Assembly: GCA_949318235.1 (NCBI GenBank)
Contig: OX439130.1
Span: forward strand, 43,351,040 to 43,415,039
Reading direction: 5' to 3'
DNA length: 64,000 nt
Origin: Ecdyonurus torrentis
Taxonomy: Eukaryota; Arthropoda; Insecta; Ephemeroptera; Heptageniidae
In this document: positions 1 to 15,243 of the stretch, one piece after another
How positions within the stretch are numbered: the first letter of the stretch is position 1
Layout of the letters: each line of letters starts with the position of its first letter
Translations under genes and position numbers: made by a program
The notes under the pieces: model-generated
Seen by the model: only the letters and a program-made list of their open reading frames with translations
Database searches by the model: none
What the model was told of the DNA's origin: nothing

Positions 1-24
1 AGAGAGAGAGAGAGAGAATAAACT

Positions 25-55
<31 letters not shown>

Positions 56-1426
56 ATAAGAGAAAAAATCAATTGGCACGACAAGAATGTAAATATTGAT
101 GTTTTGATGACAATGAAATAATATTGACACTTTGCTTCCTTGTTTCAACTGATAACTTCTTCAGTTATTTGCTAAAGCGTTATCACTGCATGGTAGACAT
201 TAACAAAACTGCAAACACGATTAGATGAGCAATTATCACTTTTTAATTGAGCTCTATCTTGTCTGCCTTACTTTGCATTGATTTTTTTTTTCATTCATAC
301 TTGTGTATAGTAATCATTTTAAAATCTTTATCAAACACTTCAATAAAATAAACAATATATCAATTGATGTATATATACCAAGTTTTTATATTGCACGTAT
401 ATATATAACTTCATTATTGTAATGGAAATAGAATTTTATCTTTGCACAATATTGTCACAAATTAAATTTTGATCTAAAAACCTCCTTTTTTTAATACTTC
501 ATAAATTAAAAGTTTGTATAAATTTAAAATTCAAAGAATAAAAACAGGTAATGTAAGCGACTTCTAAAAAATTTATACAATTTTTTTTTATTCTTTATAT
601 ATACAAATAAACATGAAAACAACAAGGACATAAAAAAGTCCTTAAAATATGAATAATTAATCTTATTTTTATTTAACTTCAACTTTTTTTTTAATATTGT
701 TTTATAAGAGTGATTTAGGTTGTGTATATAATATAAAAGAGAGGAAAAAAAAGTATGTATTAAATATTAATGAAAATTATCATAGCGTGCACATATACAA
801 AGAGTAATTATAATCTATGTAATCTATATACTCATAAAGTTTTAGTTATACAGTATATTTATGTTATTACTATTATAAGGTATTATATATACGTTGTGAT
901 AATACGCGTGAGAGCGTGAGTGAGAGAAAGAGAGAGAGAGAGAGAGAGAGTAAAGGAAAACACAGCATTATACTCTCTCTTTATATATACAGAAATTATA
1001 TTTGTTTATCTTTAACAAGCATCAAAATAGCTAATAATTGATCTCAAATAAATATATAACTCTCGTATACATTATAATAATATTTACTGCTATTAATATT
1101 TGTACCACTACATTTATACATGTATACAAATTTGTATTTAGAATTTTCTTTTATATACCGTCCATGTTTATAATAAACATATTTATATATACACAACATT
1201 ATAATATATAAAAGAGGGAAAGTTTTAAACTCTTTTGCTAACATATAAAATAAGCATTGACTGTACAGTACATAGTCAGGCAGTCTCACTGCATGGATAT
1301 ATATGAAAATGTGTAATGTTAATATTTGAACATGAAATTTTGAAGTAAACAATTTTTTTTTTATTCATCGTGCTGATGATGATATTAAAAAATACATAGT
1401 AACCGTCGGTGTAATATACACGAGTT

Positions 1427-1428
<2 letters not shown>

Positions 1429-1486
<58 letters not shown>
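1429..1486. repeat. (GA)n microsatellite
   Basis: Uninterrupted GA dinucleotides of about 29 units. A second long GA tract lies 220 bp downstream. Confidence 0.97.
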
Positions 1487-1493
<7 letters not shown>

Positions 1494-1700
1494 TTGTTTA
1501 CTGTTGACTAACATTTGATAAGAGTTTGATTTTTATATTTTCTCTCTCTGTGTGCTGATGCTAATAAAGTGAGATTCATCATTTCTCTCTCTTTACATTT
1601 GAATATTATCATCTCTCTTTCAACTGATCGAAGTTTGATAATGTGGGGGTGTAAAAGTGGAAAAAGACTTTTTTTTAACTGCTCGCGCGTTTGGTTGTGA

Positions 1701-1704
<4 letters not shown>

Positions 1705-1786
<82 letters not shown>
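1705..1786. repeat. (GA)n microsatellite
   Basis: About 41 uninterrupted GA units. On the minus strand it reads as a Ser-Leu repeat, which creates a false open frame. Confidence 0.97.
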
Positions 1787-1788
<2 letters not shown>

Positions 1789-3614
1789 CTAGGTCGTATA
1801 CTTCTCTGACTCGCGGACAAATATTGATGTTTGGCAAAGAATGAGTGTGTTCACAGTAAATGTTAGACCACACAGAAAAGTATTCTCTTTCTTCCTCTAC
1901 TTAAAAAAAAAAGAAGTTTGTTTCTCTCTTTAACTTTATTTGAGAAAACATTATTTTCTCCCTCTCTCTCTTTTCTCTGTCTTCTATAATTTTGCAAAGA
2001 AGTATATCAATGTTTATATATAAATCTTTTGAAAAAAAAAATCCTTAGTTTTACACTAATATAGTTACTTTGTGAAATGTATTTTTTTCCCAGTTTATAC
2101 AAGCAAGGACTTGATGGAGAACGCTAACAAAACAGGTGTTTTGTCGTTTTATTTATGTTATCACTTTCCCCAGCAAACAAAATCATCACCGTTTGTTTCT
2201 TTTCTTTTTTTTTTTTTAATACACACTTTAAATGTTATTTATATATAAAATATATATTATTTACAATTAAATTTTCTTATTTTTTTATACTGAGGTTTTG
2301 TTTGAGCCTTTCATTTAATTAAGCGTGTAAAATGTAGCTCAAAGCTTATGTAGGTTATAAAAACATCAATTGCTCTTATATTATTGCGTAAATTAATTTA
2401 TTAGAATTTTAAGGTTATATAAAAAATAACAAACTAATTTTATTTTACATAATATAATGAAAACTTCTTTTGCATTATATATATATATAGAAAATATATG
2501 TCAATATTTAGTTAAGACGACCAAAACAATGTATAGCAAATATTTACTATATGGCCATTTAACATTATGTATACTTTGTGAATATACTCAGTAAATGTTT
2601 ATCTCTGATTTTTTTTTTCTCTTGTTGATTTTTTTTCCTCCTCTCTCCTTTTTGTTAATAAATTATTCATATAATATCAAGCACTGCAATTATTTAATGT
2701 TTTAGTTTACTTTGTCAATGATGTTATTTAAACGGTTATATAATTTAATCATAAGACTATATAACTGCTCTGTTGATTTTGTGTTTTCTTTGCCTATATA
2801 TATTATACTTCTTAAACACGTAATAATAATAATAAAAAAAATCCTAAACACAAATAACATTGGAAATGAATGAACTGGGAGAAAAAAGTTAAACATATTA
2901 ATATAATATATTAGCGGAGAGGGTTGCAAAATTAAATATTTGTTATGAACAAAGAAAAAAAGAGAAATAAGATTTGATGCCTTTAGGAACATATACAATA
3001 AATTTTCAAGTGTATCATTTTTATAACACTGCAAATATTTAATTTTATTTTTATATATATTTTTTTAAATACGATAAAATTTCTGAATCAGTAATCCATT
3101 ATACTAATTTATTGTGTGCGTATAAAAGAAATCCAATTCCTTGTTTTTGCCTTTGTCTATTATCTGTATCATTTCATGCTGGCATAATTTATGATATACA
3201 TAAAGTTGATATAAAATTGCAGAAACAATTTTTTATATTATTACAAAAATTTGGTACATTTATAATTAAAAAAAAAAAAAAAAAAAGCAAATATTATGTA
3301 AAAGTATTTAATTTAAAAGGAAAGGAAAAATATGTTGGCAAAATGTATTTTATAATTAGATTAACTCTGATATAGTATATATATAATATTCTAGAGTTTA
3401 TATATGAAATAGTACACCGCTGCAATGTATACATATAGAATTTTATAACTATATAGCTTGAATGTACATATACATACCTTCATATATAGTACTAAAATAA
3501 ATTTAATTTCATTACGTTGTCATAGCAACGGTGCATCACTGCATGAATTCAGCCATTGTTAATATATAAAATATGATTTTGAATGCAGGGAATCAACAAT
3601 AGAGATTAAAAACG

Positions 3615-3726
<112 letters not shown>

Positions 3727-4208
3727 TCACTATTCTGCATTATATTCTGCCTGGTTAAATTATTATAGAATGTAAATATGCATCATGCATATGCGGTTGG
3801 AAATAGAGCATAATAAAAAATTTATAGTCTTAAAAAAAATTATCTCGTTCCTATTTTATTCATATAATTTTTTTTTATACTACAAGTTATTGAAATTGTA
3901 GAAAATTCCATAATTTGACATGCATTTATGTTATTAAATATTTACACTATATAATTGCAATGTGACAATGCACTTTGCAAGCATTAAAGTTTCTAGTTAA
4001 ACACAGCGCATTTTAGTTTTTTATTATGATTAAACAAAAGAGATAAGTAGTATTTTTTTTTTACTGTTAAAACACTTAAATATGAAGATTATAGTATACA
4101 TTATTTTTAATTTTATACTTATTCTATATATTTTTTAAGGTAAACTCTGCAATACTGCCCTATTATTATGTATGTGTACTATAATTATACTATACTGTTA
4201 TATTATGT

Positions 4209-4409
4209 ATATCGATGCTTACCCGTCGAAGTGAACGAATTAACTTTACAAATTTGGGGGAAAATGAACGTTCTACACTTTACAATTTCCAAGTTCCTCC
4301 ATCTAATTTTCATGTTAAAACGCGTAGAAGCGCCAAACGTAGATCGTTCATTTTGAGTGAAATTTGTAAAGTGTATAGTTCGTTCACTTTGACGGGTAAA
4401 CATCGATAT
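4209..4409. mobile_element. Foldback MITE-like element, about 200 bp
   Basis: The left end ATATCGATGCTTACCCGTC is matched inverted by GACGGGTAAACATCGATAT at the right end. The similarity continues inward through GAAGTGAACGAA, ACTTTACAAATTT and AAATGAACG, so almost the whole element folds back on itself. It has no coding capacity. The size and long imperfect terminal inverted repeats fit a nonautonomous DNA transposon. The superfamily is not assigned because no clear target duplication is visible. Confidence 0.7.
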
Positions 4410-4654
4410 GCACATTCACATAATGTTCATTTTTTGTTACTATAAATTAAAATAAATAATTATTCCCATTTAAAACAGTAATTAAAATTACAATAAAATA
4501 AATAATTATGTGAATTCTTCTTTATATAATTACAAAATACAGTATTATTTAATTTGGATTAAATATTATTTTGTTGTTTTTATAAATTAAAAGGATGTAA
4601 TGAGTATTTTACATTATGATATACCTAATAATATATATTTATATTTATTATACA

Positions 4655-4782
<128 letters not shown>

Positions 4783-6806
4783 ATCAAAATATATAGCAGT
4801 AATAATAATAAATATGTTTCGGAGATAATAATGGACAAATTACATGTCGTAATACAGTTTAATTGTGTATATTGCATGTAATTGCGCGTGTATTATATTA
4901 TATATTTAATAAGAATAATAAGAATAGATGATAAAATCGCACAAATGTAAAAAAAAAAAAAAAAATTAAAAATTATTGAAATGCTTTTTTCAATGTAAAA
5001 TTATCATGCCGACTTATACAGTACTATTATCTTCATGTGAATCTGAACTCCGTTATGATCATTCTATAAGTATCATATGAAATTATTTTATTTTATAATA
5101 TATTATACAATTCTTATTTTGTTAAAAAAATCTCCCACCCACGTTGCTTTCTTGTTACCCCTTTTACAGTAACAATTAAGGGAAACATAAAATCTTATAA
5201 AAGTTCATTCCTTAAAAATTTAATAAATATTCACTGACGCATGCACTATACGACACATGAATTTTATACTCTATCCCTTTTCTTTCAATGGTTGACTTTT
5301 ATATATCGATCTATTTTAAAGTAAAATTTATTAGTTCAACCTATGTATAACCGCAAAAAAATATATAATATAAATTTTATATAATATATATCAGTATCTT
5401 CTCATAACTTAAGGATTAGCATTGTATATGAATAATATTGCGCGAGTTATATAGAGGGGTCTATTCAGTGCATTGAGGGTTGCGATAACTTCCGCTATAC
5501 CATGCATGACCTGGAGGGAGCTAGGCAAGGTAAGAAAGAGATGAGATATGAAAAGAAGAGAGAATGAAAAGAAAAGGAGAGAGAAGAAAAAACTGACAAA
5601 TGACTTCTTGTAGGAAAACGCAAATCCTCTTATATATTATTACGAGTTAGGTTTTTTGATATCACTTCCTTTTTACATCAATTGCATGCTCACCTGGAGG
5701 TATTAAGTATATAAGTCTTGTAATATTACGGATTTTGTTTGTAATTTTTATATTAACGAGAGAGAGAGAGAGACTACTTTTTGAATATTCTGGTACATTT
5801 TCATAAGTTTATTTGCTTCCATTTTTGTGGTCGTGTGCTGCTTTTAAAAAATCTTATTATACCATATTCGCATAAGAAATAAAAGAATTGCATACACATA
5901 TATAGAACAAAATAATAAGAAACTATTATGCTATAGTCCATTTTTAGCAATATTTGTTCATTACAACACAATTTATGCTATATATACTGCATAAAAAACA
6001 TAAATACATAAATGCATGACTCTATATATAGAATAAATATTATCTTGTATGATGGTTATAATTCTTTATGACGTTCCATTTGAGCAACAATTATGCTATT
6101 ACGACATATTAAAACATCAATTAGGTATTTAGTTTCTTTTTTACGTGCATATGGGCATATGTCATGGTATTCATCATGACTCATGACAGCCTAATATACA
6201 GAAACCGTGGAAACGTCTTGGCAAGTATGCACGTCACATAATAACAAAAAACTCAATATAGTTTCTTAATTGATTTGAGGTTATCAACGTTTAAATGATT
6301 ATATGTAAAAATGTTTTAATAATAAATAAATATTATTCTCATTTGTTAAAATTTAGTATAAAAATATATATTTACATAACAACAATAGCAGGAAAATCTA
6401 TAGGACAAGTTAAAAAATAATAAAGTTAAAAAAGTCATTCATTATATTAAATAATATAAAAAAGTAATTGAGCTAAAAAAATAATATAATCACCAATTCA
6501 GTATTATACACCTACAATTAAAAATAATTATTCACGTACAAAAAAAAAAAAAAAAAAAAAGAAAAAAAGATCATATCATCGGCGTATAAATTGAGAGATT
6601 ACATAAAAAATTAAATAAAAATATTAATGATAAGATCTCCCCATATGTTCACTTAACATTTTTATCGAGTCATTATTTTTATAATTTACAACAAAATATA
6701 GTACAAATCATAGTAAAAAAAACTTAAAAATAATCATTGATTGATAAAAATTTAGGTTATCTTTTTCTAAAATCTAAAACACCAACTGGCTTTAAAAACC
6801 TCTGAT

Positions 6807-6853
<47 letters not shown>

Positions 6854-7153
6854 TTCAACAAAATACCTTTTTGATGATAAATTTTTATGATATATATACC
6901 TATACAGTTTATAATATAATAAAGAAAAGTTTATGGCTTTTCAATTTTTAACATGTATCTTCTTTTTTCTATATCATTTACTGTATAACTAAAATTATGT
7001 AATATTTTGACAGTTTTTAAATTTATCATTTTTGTGTACTATTTATGTACAGTGCAGTATATAAAAGGAATATTATTATATATTTTTTTACTATATATGT
7101 ATGTTGTGCAACAAAATTTAAAAGGAAGCGGAAGTAATGAAAATGAGATAAAA

Positions 7154-7164
<11 letters not shown>

Positions 7165-7206
<42 letters not shown>

Positions 7207-7310
7207 TCATATACACATGTAGTATCTACACAGGTATCAAGAACATATTATAAGAAAAGAATAAAAGGTATTTTTATTGACACGAAATATTTTGGTTATA
7301 TCAGTCAATG

Positions 7311-7359
<49 letters not shown>
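7165..7359. repeat. GA tract followed by a CT tract (potential hairpin)
   Basis: A (GA)n tract at 7165-7202, preceded by GT units from 7154, is followed 110 bp later by a (CT)n tract at 7313-7359. Because GA and CT are complementary, a transcript or single strand could pair the two tracts into a long stem. Confidence 0.9.
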
Positions 7360-7360
<1 letters not shown>

Positions 7361-8527
7361 GCTGGGAAAATATCCATGTAGGTGTGAATTTCATTGTTGC
7401 AAAGGTCCAGACAGCAAGGATCGTTGTTAAAATATCTGCAGGTGTCCCGAACTCTCACGCCCTCTCGCTTTCATTCAACTCCATCCATATATGACAAAAT
7501 GTCAAAAACTTTTATAATGGTCAAACAAAATATCTAGAGCAAGTTTTTTTTTTATAAAATTTTGATTCCCCCCCCCCTTTTTTATTCATATTGAATTCAA
7601 TTCATATCAATTTTTTGATTAATTGTGGGATTAAATTTGTAGAATTTTATAAATTTGTCATTTTTGTTCGATAATAAGATATTTAAAAGCACAAAATATA
7701 AAATTTTATTAGGATGTTGTGTGAAATGAGCAGAGGCAGAGAAGCATATTGGTATAAACATAAAATTCTTATATCAAAATAGTTTCAAATATATTCTTTT
7801 GCGTTATGGTTAAAAATCAATGTTAAAATAGTCACTGCTTTATGTTTATAAGATTGTTTGAGACGGTATAGTTCCACATCAAATAAATTGCTAAATATTT
7901 AAGACAATTTATTTATAAACAGTTGTGTTACTAAGGGTACCCACAACATTATAATGATGGCCACATTTATATATAGAAAAGAAGTTGTATAGCATAAAAG
8001 TTGTATTAATAGAAATAATCCTCCTAAACATAATATAGAAATGTCTTTTCATTACGTCACCATTACTAAAAGGGGGGAGGGGGTATACAGGGTTGTAAAA
8101 ATGACGTGAGAAAAGCGAGCACTTTTCATATACTTTTGTTCATCAAATGATCCCTATAATTGTCGTTAGGTCACGTCGACTTACCCTATATAATACTTTT
8201 ACTTTCTTTCTCTTTCTCTCTCTCTCTCTCTCTCTCTATACATATATATACCCTGTATACGAACGAATACAGTACTCGAATATGTATACTTTTTATATAA
8301 CGCTACGCATACATAAAAGTATAACAACGTTTATCTAGCGGCTTTTTTATGTATTTAATATGTATATAGACATAATATAAAATTAAATAGATGTAGCTCA
8401 ATCACAAACAAATAATGATAATGTACACATTGGCAAAAGAAAGAAAGAGGGATACATATATATTTATTTATGTTATTTATGATTATTTTATTAGTTAAGT
8501 TTGTTTTTTTATCCACCTGTTTCATTT

Positions 8528-8634
<107 letters not shown>

Positions 8635-8843
8635 ATATATAATATATAATCATCGTAAGATTGACTAACAAGCAAAGTTATTTGAGTTACGGATTGTGAG
8701 CTAGCGTATTAACAAGCTCTATATATATTATACTTCATGCTCATGGTTGAATTGGTAAACACAGCTCAGGTATTTGCTCTCGCGGAGAATTTGCAAATAT
8801 TTGTTGTCGATGTTGACATTTAAATTGTGTGACGTAGAAACTT

Positions 8844-8885
<42 letters not shown>

Positions 8886-9659
8886 GAATATTCTCACCCA
8901 CCCCTATTCATCATTGCTTTATTTAAAAAAAAGAGAGAGAAAAATCTATATTATTTTTTAATGGTTATATATATTTAGAAAGATATTAAATTTTTTATGG
9001 TATATAACTTTGTTATTTAGAAAGAAAAAAAAAGTAAAATTGATTTTTAATAACATCTTTTTGCTGTATAAAAAGTTAATATTTGTTAAGTGTAAATATT
9101 TTCTGTACTTAATATGAAATTTATGCAAGTTAAGTTTGCTTTTTTTTTTTTTTTTTTTCTTGTTCTTTACTTTTTGTCTCTCTATCTTTTTTAAAAAAGA
9201 ATCATTGTATTTATAATTGAATTATAATTTAAAATAAATATATTTTTTACAAAATCATTTTAAAAAATGTTAAATTTAGTTAACTTAAATATTAATAAAG
9301 TATAGTGTATACATATATAAAATCTTATTCATTTTAATTTTCAATTTTTTTGGCAATATGTTTTATCAAAATATATTTATATAAAGTATTACATATAAAA
9401 ATAATTGGATTATTTAACATTTAAATATCGATAATGAGACACATTACAATATACCTCTCTCCACTTTATATATTATATACATTACATGGTTACCTCTAAA
9501 CACAGTACAGTATACGGTATATACATTAAGTATACATATAGTGTGAGTTTACGAATACGTAATGAGAAAATAAAGCTGCTTTTTTTTGTTTTTGTTTGAT
9601 GCTCACTTTTGTGGTAATGATAAACATAGCAAAAGCTTTACATTATTTGTTGATAAAGA

Positions 9660-9880
9660 TGATGATGAGGGTTTGAGGTAATTTAAATTCCCCGCCCTCA
9701 GGTGTTGACCAATCAAAAAGCCGCCAATCATGTTGGTTCACCTAATGACTGTTTACTGATTCCTCCCTCCCTTGGGGTGGCTTCACTTGTCATGCATAAT
9801 GTATGTGTGGCGGACAAAACCTCGTTGCAACCAAACGTGATGAGCTGCAAGTAAAATGAGAACAGGATGAGAGGAGGAGG
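9660..9880. promoter_or_regulatory. GC-richer island with two CCAAT motifs
   Basis: Within surrounding AT-rich DNA this patch has clearly higher GC. It contains two CCAAT boxes 16 bp apart (GACCAATC and GCCAATCA), then a CCTCCCTCCC run and a purine-rich GGAGGAGGGGGAGG stretch. It has no long open frame. It could be an enhancer or a remnant promoter. Only composition and motifs support this. Confidence 0.25.
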
Positions 9881-12059
9881 GGGAGGTGAAAAAATATACG
9901 TGAATCGATTTATTTCACGTCAGTTTATATAATATTGTTTCCCTCTCTCATTGTATATATAAATTTTGTCAAAATAATATTTTAATAAAAAATAAATAAA
10001 CTTAAATATAAATTTTAATTGAAAGTAAATAATGTTCACTTTTAATTTTTTGATGTATTGAAAAAATGTTTTTTTTTAATTGTAACGATCATTGATGTGT
10101 TATATTTATTTTTTTTAAAGTACACTTTATAATTAATTTTTATGTTAATTTTAAATATACACAGAAATATATACGTTTAGTAAACATATATTTTATTTTT
10201 AAAGAAGGTTATTTGTTTTAAAAATATTGATATTTTTTAAGTTATACGTAATATCACTCAATTTTAATTTTAAATATTTACTCATTATAGTAAAATTTAC
10301 AATTGAATTTCTTTTGTATTTTAAAGTTAAATGTGAGTTTTTCAACACATATTTTGTTTCATGAATGATAAAAAACTGAAGGTAAATTTTTAGTTAAAAT
10401 TTCAATGAGAAAATTCAGTAAACATAAAAATGAGAATATTTTATATTCTTATCTTTTAGTATTTTTATAATTCATGACGCAACATAAAAATAATCAGGGG
10501 AGTAGAGTAAAAATTAAAAACGGGACTTCTAAACCCCTGCATACTTAGCATTTATGCAACCACTGCGTTACCAATGCAACAAAAGTTGCATACGTTTTAG
10601 GATACATCTCTTTGAGTTAGCAGATCAGAACGTATGTTGCATTCATTGATTTATTTATTTATGTAAACCTGTATATTCTTCTTCTTTTTATACACATTTC
10701 CGTTTTTTTGTATCATATTATGCTAGTATTGCCATAACACTAAATGGTATTGCTTATTATTAATTCATACAACTTACATAGTATTGAAAATTTTATTGCT
10801 ATAAATTATTATTCAATAGCTTTATCTTTAATAATATAAAAAACTCCACATCAAGTGTAAGTAAAGTTTGACTTATTAAAAAATACAATAAAATTGTTAC
10901 AATGTATATAAAAAATAATAATAACAAATGAGGAGGATAATTTATAAATAACATAACATTTCTATAATGTTTTCTCAATAATATAAAACTTTCTATAGAG
11001 GAAGAAAATTTTCTAGTGTTTACATAAGTCTATATACAATATAACACACACGCTCACATGTAATAATAATAATCACCATCACATGACAATAGAAATTTAC
11101 CGCATAATGTGACACGTAAAGTCGTTCTTGTCCCACGTATATATCAAAGAAATAGAACATAGAAATTGACAAGCTAGTTTTTATCTTTATTGATCTAAAA
11201 TATAAATTTTCAACAATTACTATTCTTATATATTGTTATATTATATAAGATATTTTATAAACTTTATATTGCGGAATACAAAAAAAAAAAAATGCATAAA
11301 ATGAGATATGTTAATTAGAAATTTTCCTATATTAAAAAGTGCTGGTGATAGCGAATCATTATAAAAGGAATTTACATGAGAATTCACAATGTGTAAAATT
11401 TCTTTATGCATTTTTCATTAAGAAGCAGTAAAATTTTTAATCCATGAATCATGAAAACATTATTACGTGAACAGTTCTATAGGCACCTTGCTTTGAATTG
11501 TACGATGAAATGAAATTTGGTAGAGGGAATGATGAGTGAACTATTTATCAACAATGCTTGCATAACCTTAAATACATTGCAAAATTACTTTTCACCTGCA
11601 CTCATGCCAAAGCTTTGCTGGACGGATACTTATGCTTGAAACATTATATAAAATTAAATATTATACTATTTAGTATAAAGTATAGTAGACGTCCAGCAAC
11701 CAAGTATGTATATTATAGAAGCGGATAAATATATTGCACGGCATAATTTTTGATAATTCCTTTTTTCCGTTCATTTTTTTTACTGAAAGTTCCAGTAACT
11801 GAAACTAAACTACTTCAAAGATATTTCAATACATTTGTATTAAGATTTTTTTTTCCTTTTTTTTCCTACTTCATTTAAGAAATATTTAACTAAAATTATA
11901 AAATTATTTATATATATTAACAGATGTATATCAATGCCTCATAAATTGTATTTACAAAAATTTATTGTTTTTATTATTATTTTACGAACTTATATAATGT
12001 TCAAAAACTTGCATATAACTGTGACCAAAAATAATGCTTTTAAAATGTTCCAACGTTTC

Positions 12060-12090
<31 letters not shown>

Positions 12091-12098
<8 letters not shown>

Positions 12099-12740
12099 TT
12101 ATTTATTAAACACAATATATTACAATCCAACCAAGGCAAAGCCTTATCGGTCGGTTCACATTATTTTATATACACCATGTCTATAATATATATATTATTT
12201 TCATTACTATAATGCAATAATTATTAATTAAACAAAATAAAAAACAAAGAGCATAATCATTATTGTAACACCATATTGATTACAATCATAAGAAAAATCG
12301 AAATAAAAAAATTATATAACACAATGGGAATTTATGTTATAATTTTAATTAAAGATTATCAAGAAAATATTTTTTTATATTCTTTTTCATATTATTTTTA
12401 TTTGTAAAATTTTTTAATTTAGATGGAATTTGATTCCATATTTTAGGCAACAAATAATTTTTAGATCTTTCAGTGAATCTATATTTACAATTTTTGGAAC
12501 AAATAAAGGATTAGTTTCTGCAATTCTTGTATTATATACATGACTTCTCGGCGTACCATGAACAGTTGCAAAATAATTTTCACAAATAAATACATATTTA
12601 AAAGTTTCTTCATCGTTTTCATTCGTTTTCACATCGCCTGTCAAGTAAATATAATCATCATTAACGTATTCAAGATGGCTACCATGCGTCCCACATAAAC
12701 AAATACTTGCAATGTAACTGTTAATTATATATTATCTCTC
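12091..12740 (-). mobile_element. Decayed non-LTR retrotransposon (LINE) 3' end with RT C-terminus
   Basis: Reading the minus strand, an open stretch contains HVYNTR and PLFVPK, then, after a frame change near 12480, LLPKIWNQIPSKLKNF, ending KKYFLDNL and a TAA at 12349-12351. The order YNTR, a short gap, then a K-x-W-N-x-I/L-P motif just before the stop is the usual C-terminal tail of LINE reverse-transcriptase ORFs. A 240-bp 3' UTR follows, with AATAAA (12102-12107) and an A-rich tail (12091-12100) abutting a TA array, which suggests target-primed insertion. The copy is strongly 5'-truncated, so the catalytic RT domain is absent, and the frameshift shows it is dead. Its clade is not assigned. 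The upstream limit is uncertain, since the frame stays open to about 12740. Confidence 0.72.
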
Positions 12741-13904
12741 CTCACATATATAAACTATAACGGGTAAAAAGTAAATTTGTTTTTCCTCTTTTTCAAAGTA
12801 AAACAAATTATTCATAAAGCGCTTAAAAGCAAATAAATTATAATTTTATTACTATCACTTTCACTATAATTTTAAGTTTCAATATAATAAATATACAATA
12901 TATATGTTAAAAAAAGGTTTTATTCGTAAAATGTATTATGTAATTTGAATTTAAAAAAAAGGTTCAAATATATAAGAGAAAATTTCTAAACAAATATTTA
13001 AATTTGGTTCTATACGCGCACGAAAGCAAAAGTAAATAAAATTTTGTCTTTGTTTAAAATGATTGATTTGAAGTATTTTAAAATGAACACAGAGTATTAT
13101 AGCGTATCAAATATAGAATGTTGAAAATACTAAAAATATGAAGGCAGTGTGTAAATTTAACCCCACACTACTCTTCTGTTTAACAAACTTCTTTCCTTTA
13201 TGATGATTTTATTGCTTTGATATAATTGTTCATCCTTATATAATTGCATGGTCCATTACGTTTATATAATGCTATACTTATCTCTAGGAAAATAATAATT
13301 ACTTATGTATAGTAAAATTTTGTAGGTATTTGTATGTATTAATTTTTTTAACCTACAATTTAAATTCTTATTAATTTTTAAACGTATAGTTACAAATTCA
13401 ATAATTTTATTATTATATGCTATTTATTTCTTGTTATTATTATAATTTTTATCTTTATTTATTTAATTTGGTTAATTTAAATGATACAAATTATTTGAAA
13501 TGTATTTAATTGATACTAATTCTAATGAATTAACAATTTTATGGATTTAAGTATTTTACTTAAGTTATATAATTATATTAAAAAACAAAAATTGTGCGTA
13601 AATTTAAAAACAATAGAGTATTTGGTATGGCTTGTAGGTGATTACAATTAGCGTATCCTCATGAGCAGAGTCGGCGGTGTGGGTCACCAGTTAGTCTTGC
13701 TGCTTGCGGCATCACAAACCGCTGGACAAACATGCACGAGCGAGAGAGAGAGAGAGAACATCATATATGGGAATCGCGAGAGAGAGAGAGAGACCTTACT
13801 TGTGTTTGGTCAACAGTGTGGCCAACATCGCACACAATCACGTAATTTACATACTCACTCATGAAAAGATTAATTAACTCTTTTCTTTTTATATAATTTA
13901 TTCA

Positions 13905-13948
<44 letters not shown>

Positions 13949-14778
13949 TTTTATTATAATTATTATATAATGCCTTTCTTGCACTCAGTCTATTCTTTCT
14001 ATTATTTTTATTATTATTTGCTGTTATGTATGTATTATGGTGGAAATAAATAAATCAATCAATTTTATTGTATTTTATAACACATTTAAAGATAAACATT
14101 TATTTGATGTTTTTAATTTCCAAATTTTAAATTCATAATGATGTTTTAAAAAAGGGTTTGTTGTATTCTTAAACAAAAAACTTCATAACTGTCGCTTTAA
14201 GATATAAAATTATAGCAGTTGAAGTATATGATTTCTGCTTCATATTATAGAAAGAAACTGCTCACATATTTTTATTTTGAATAAAGGTGATTACCTATAT
14301 ATTTATTAATTCATTATCTATTATTGTCAAAAATTTCAAATACAATTTTCAAATTTTAACATGCATAAAAAATATAATTATTTCTCCCTTGTTATATTAC
14401 TATAAAATTCATTATGATCTTATAAAATATTTATAATACCATGTTTAAAAAAAAATGTTAACAAGATATTTTTCAACTGTATGCATACCGGTAAGACTAT
14501 TGTTACTAAGCGTGCATGTTATATGAAATGTTTTGTTGACTTAAGTTCTCCCTACATGGTAGATGATTGAGGAGGGTTGCAGTTCTACCAGGGGTGGCAA
14601 TGACAAGAGTTTTAGTTGCTCTACTGCTGCTGGTGAATCATAAAATCCACAACACTCTTCTTCATATAGCCACATGCATTGCAAAAGTACGTAGAACATT
14701 GCGGGCGGTGGTGTATAGCTGGGGGATTGCACTAAGTTTTTCCATCACAAAACTTTACAACGTGTAATCCCAACAAAT

Positions 14779-14779
<1 letters not shown>

Positions 14780-14856
<77 letters not shown>
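14780..14856. repeat. (CT)n microsatellite
   Basis: About 38 uninterrupted CT units directly downstream of a GC-richer patch (14540-14760). Confidence 0.97.
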
Positions 14857-14859
<3 letters not shown>

Positions 14860-15108
14860 TTCCATACATATACTAGTAAAGCTATTGTTACTATAAAACT
14901 GAGTTAAGACTTTTTTTATAGTATTAAAAATGGTTTAAATAGGCAAGAACTTGAAAAAAAATGTGCTATATAAAAAATAAAGCAATAAGTTTTGTTTTTT
15001 AAAGTGTAAATGCTTAGATTTTCATTAATCCTTTACTTTTAAACAAGGGTTGGTGCTTTTTTTTCTTCCAAATATGAAATTATAATTTCAAAACGTATGG
15101 GCACAATG

Positions 15109-15243
<135 letters not shown>

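Noticed and set aside
1371..1385. CTGATGATGATA as a hammerhead core
   Set aside because: No GAAA segment, stem II or stem I complement follows, so it is a chance match.
1508..1873. 121-aa minus-strand open frame with a Ser-Leu repeat
   Set aside because: The frame is carried by a (GA)n microsatellite. The same applies to other Arg-Glu, Ser-Leu and Tyr-Ile frames over dinucleotide arrays.
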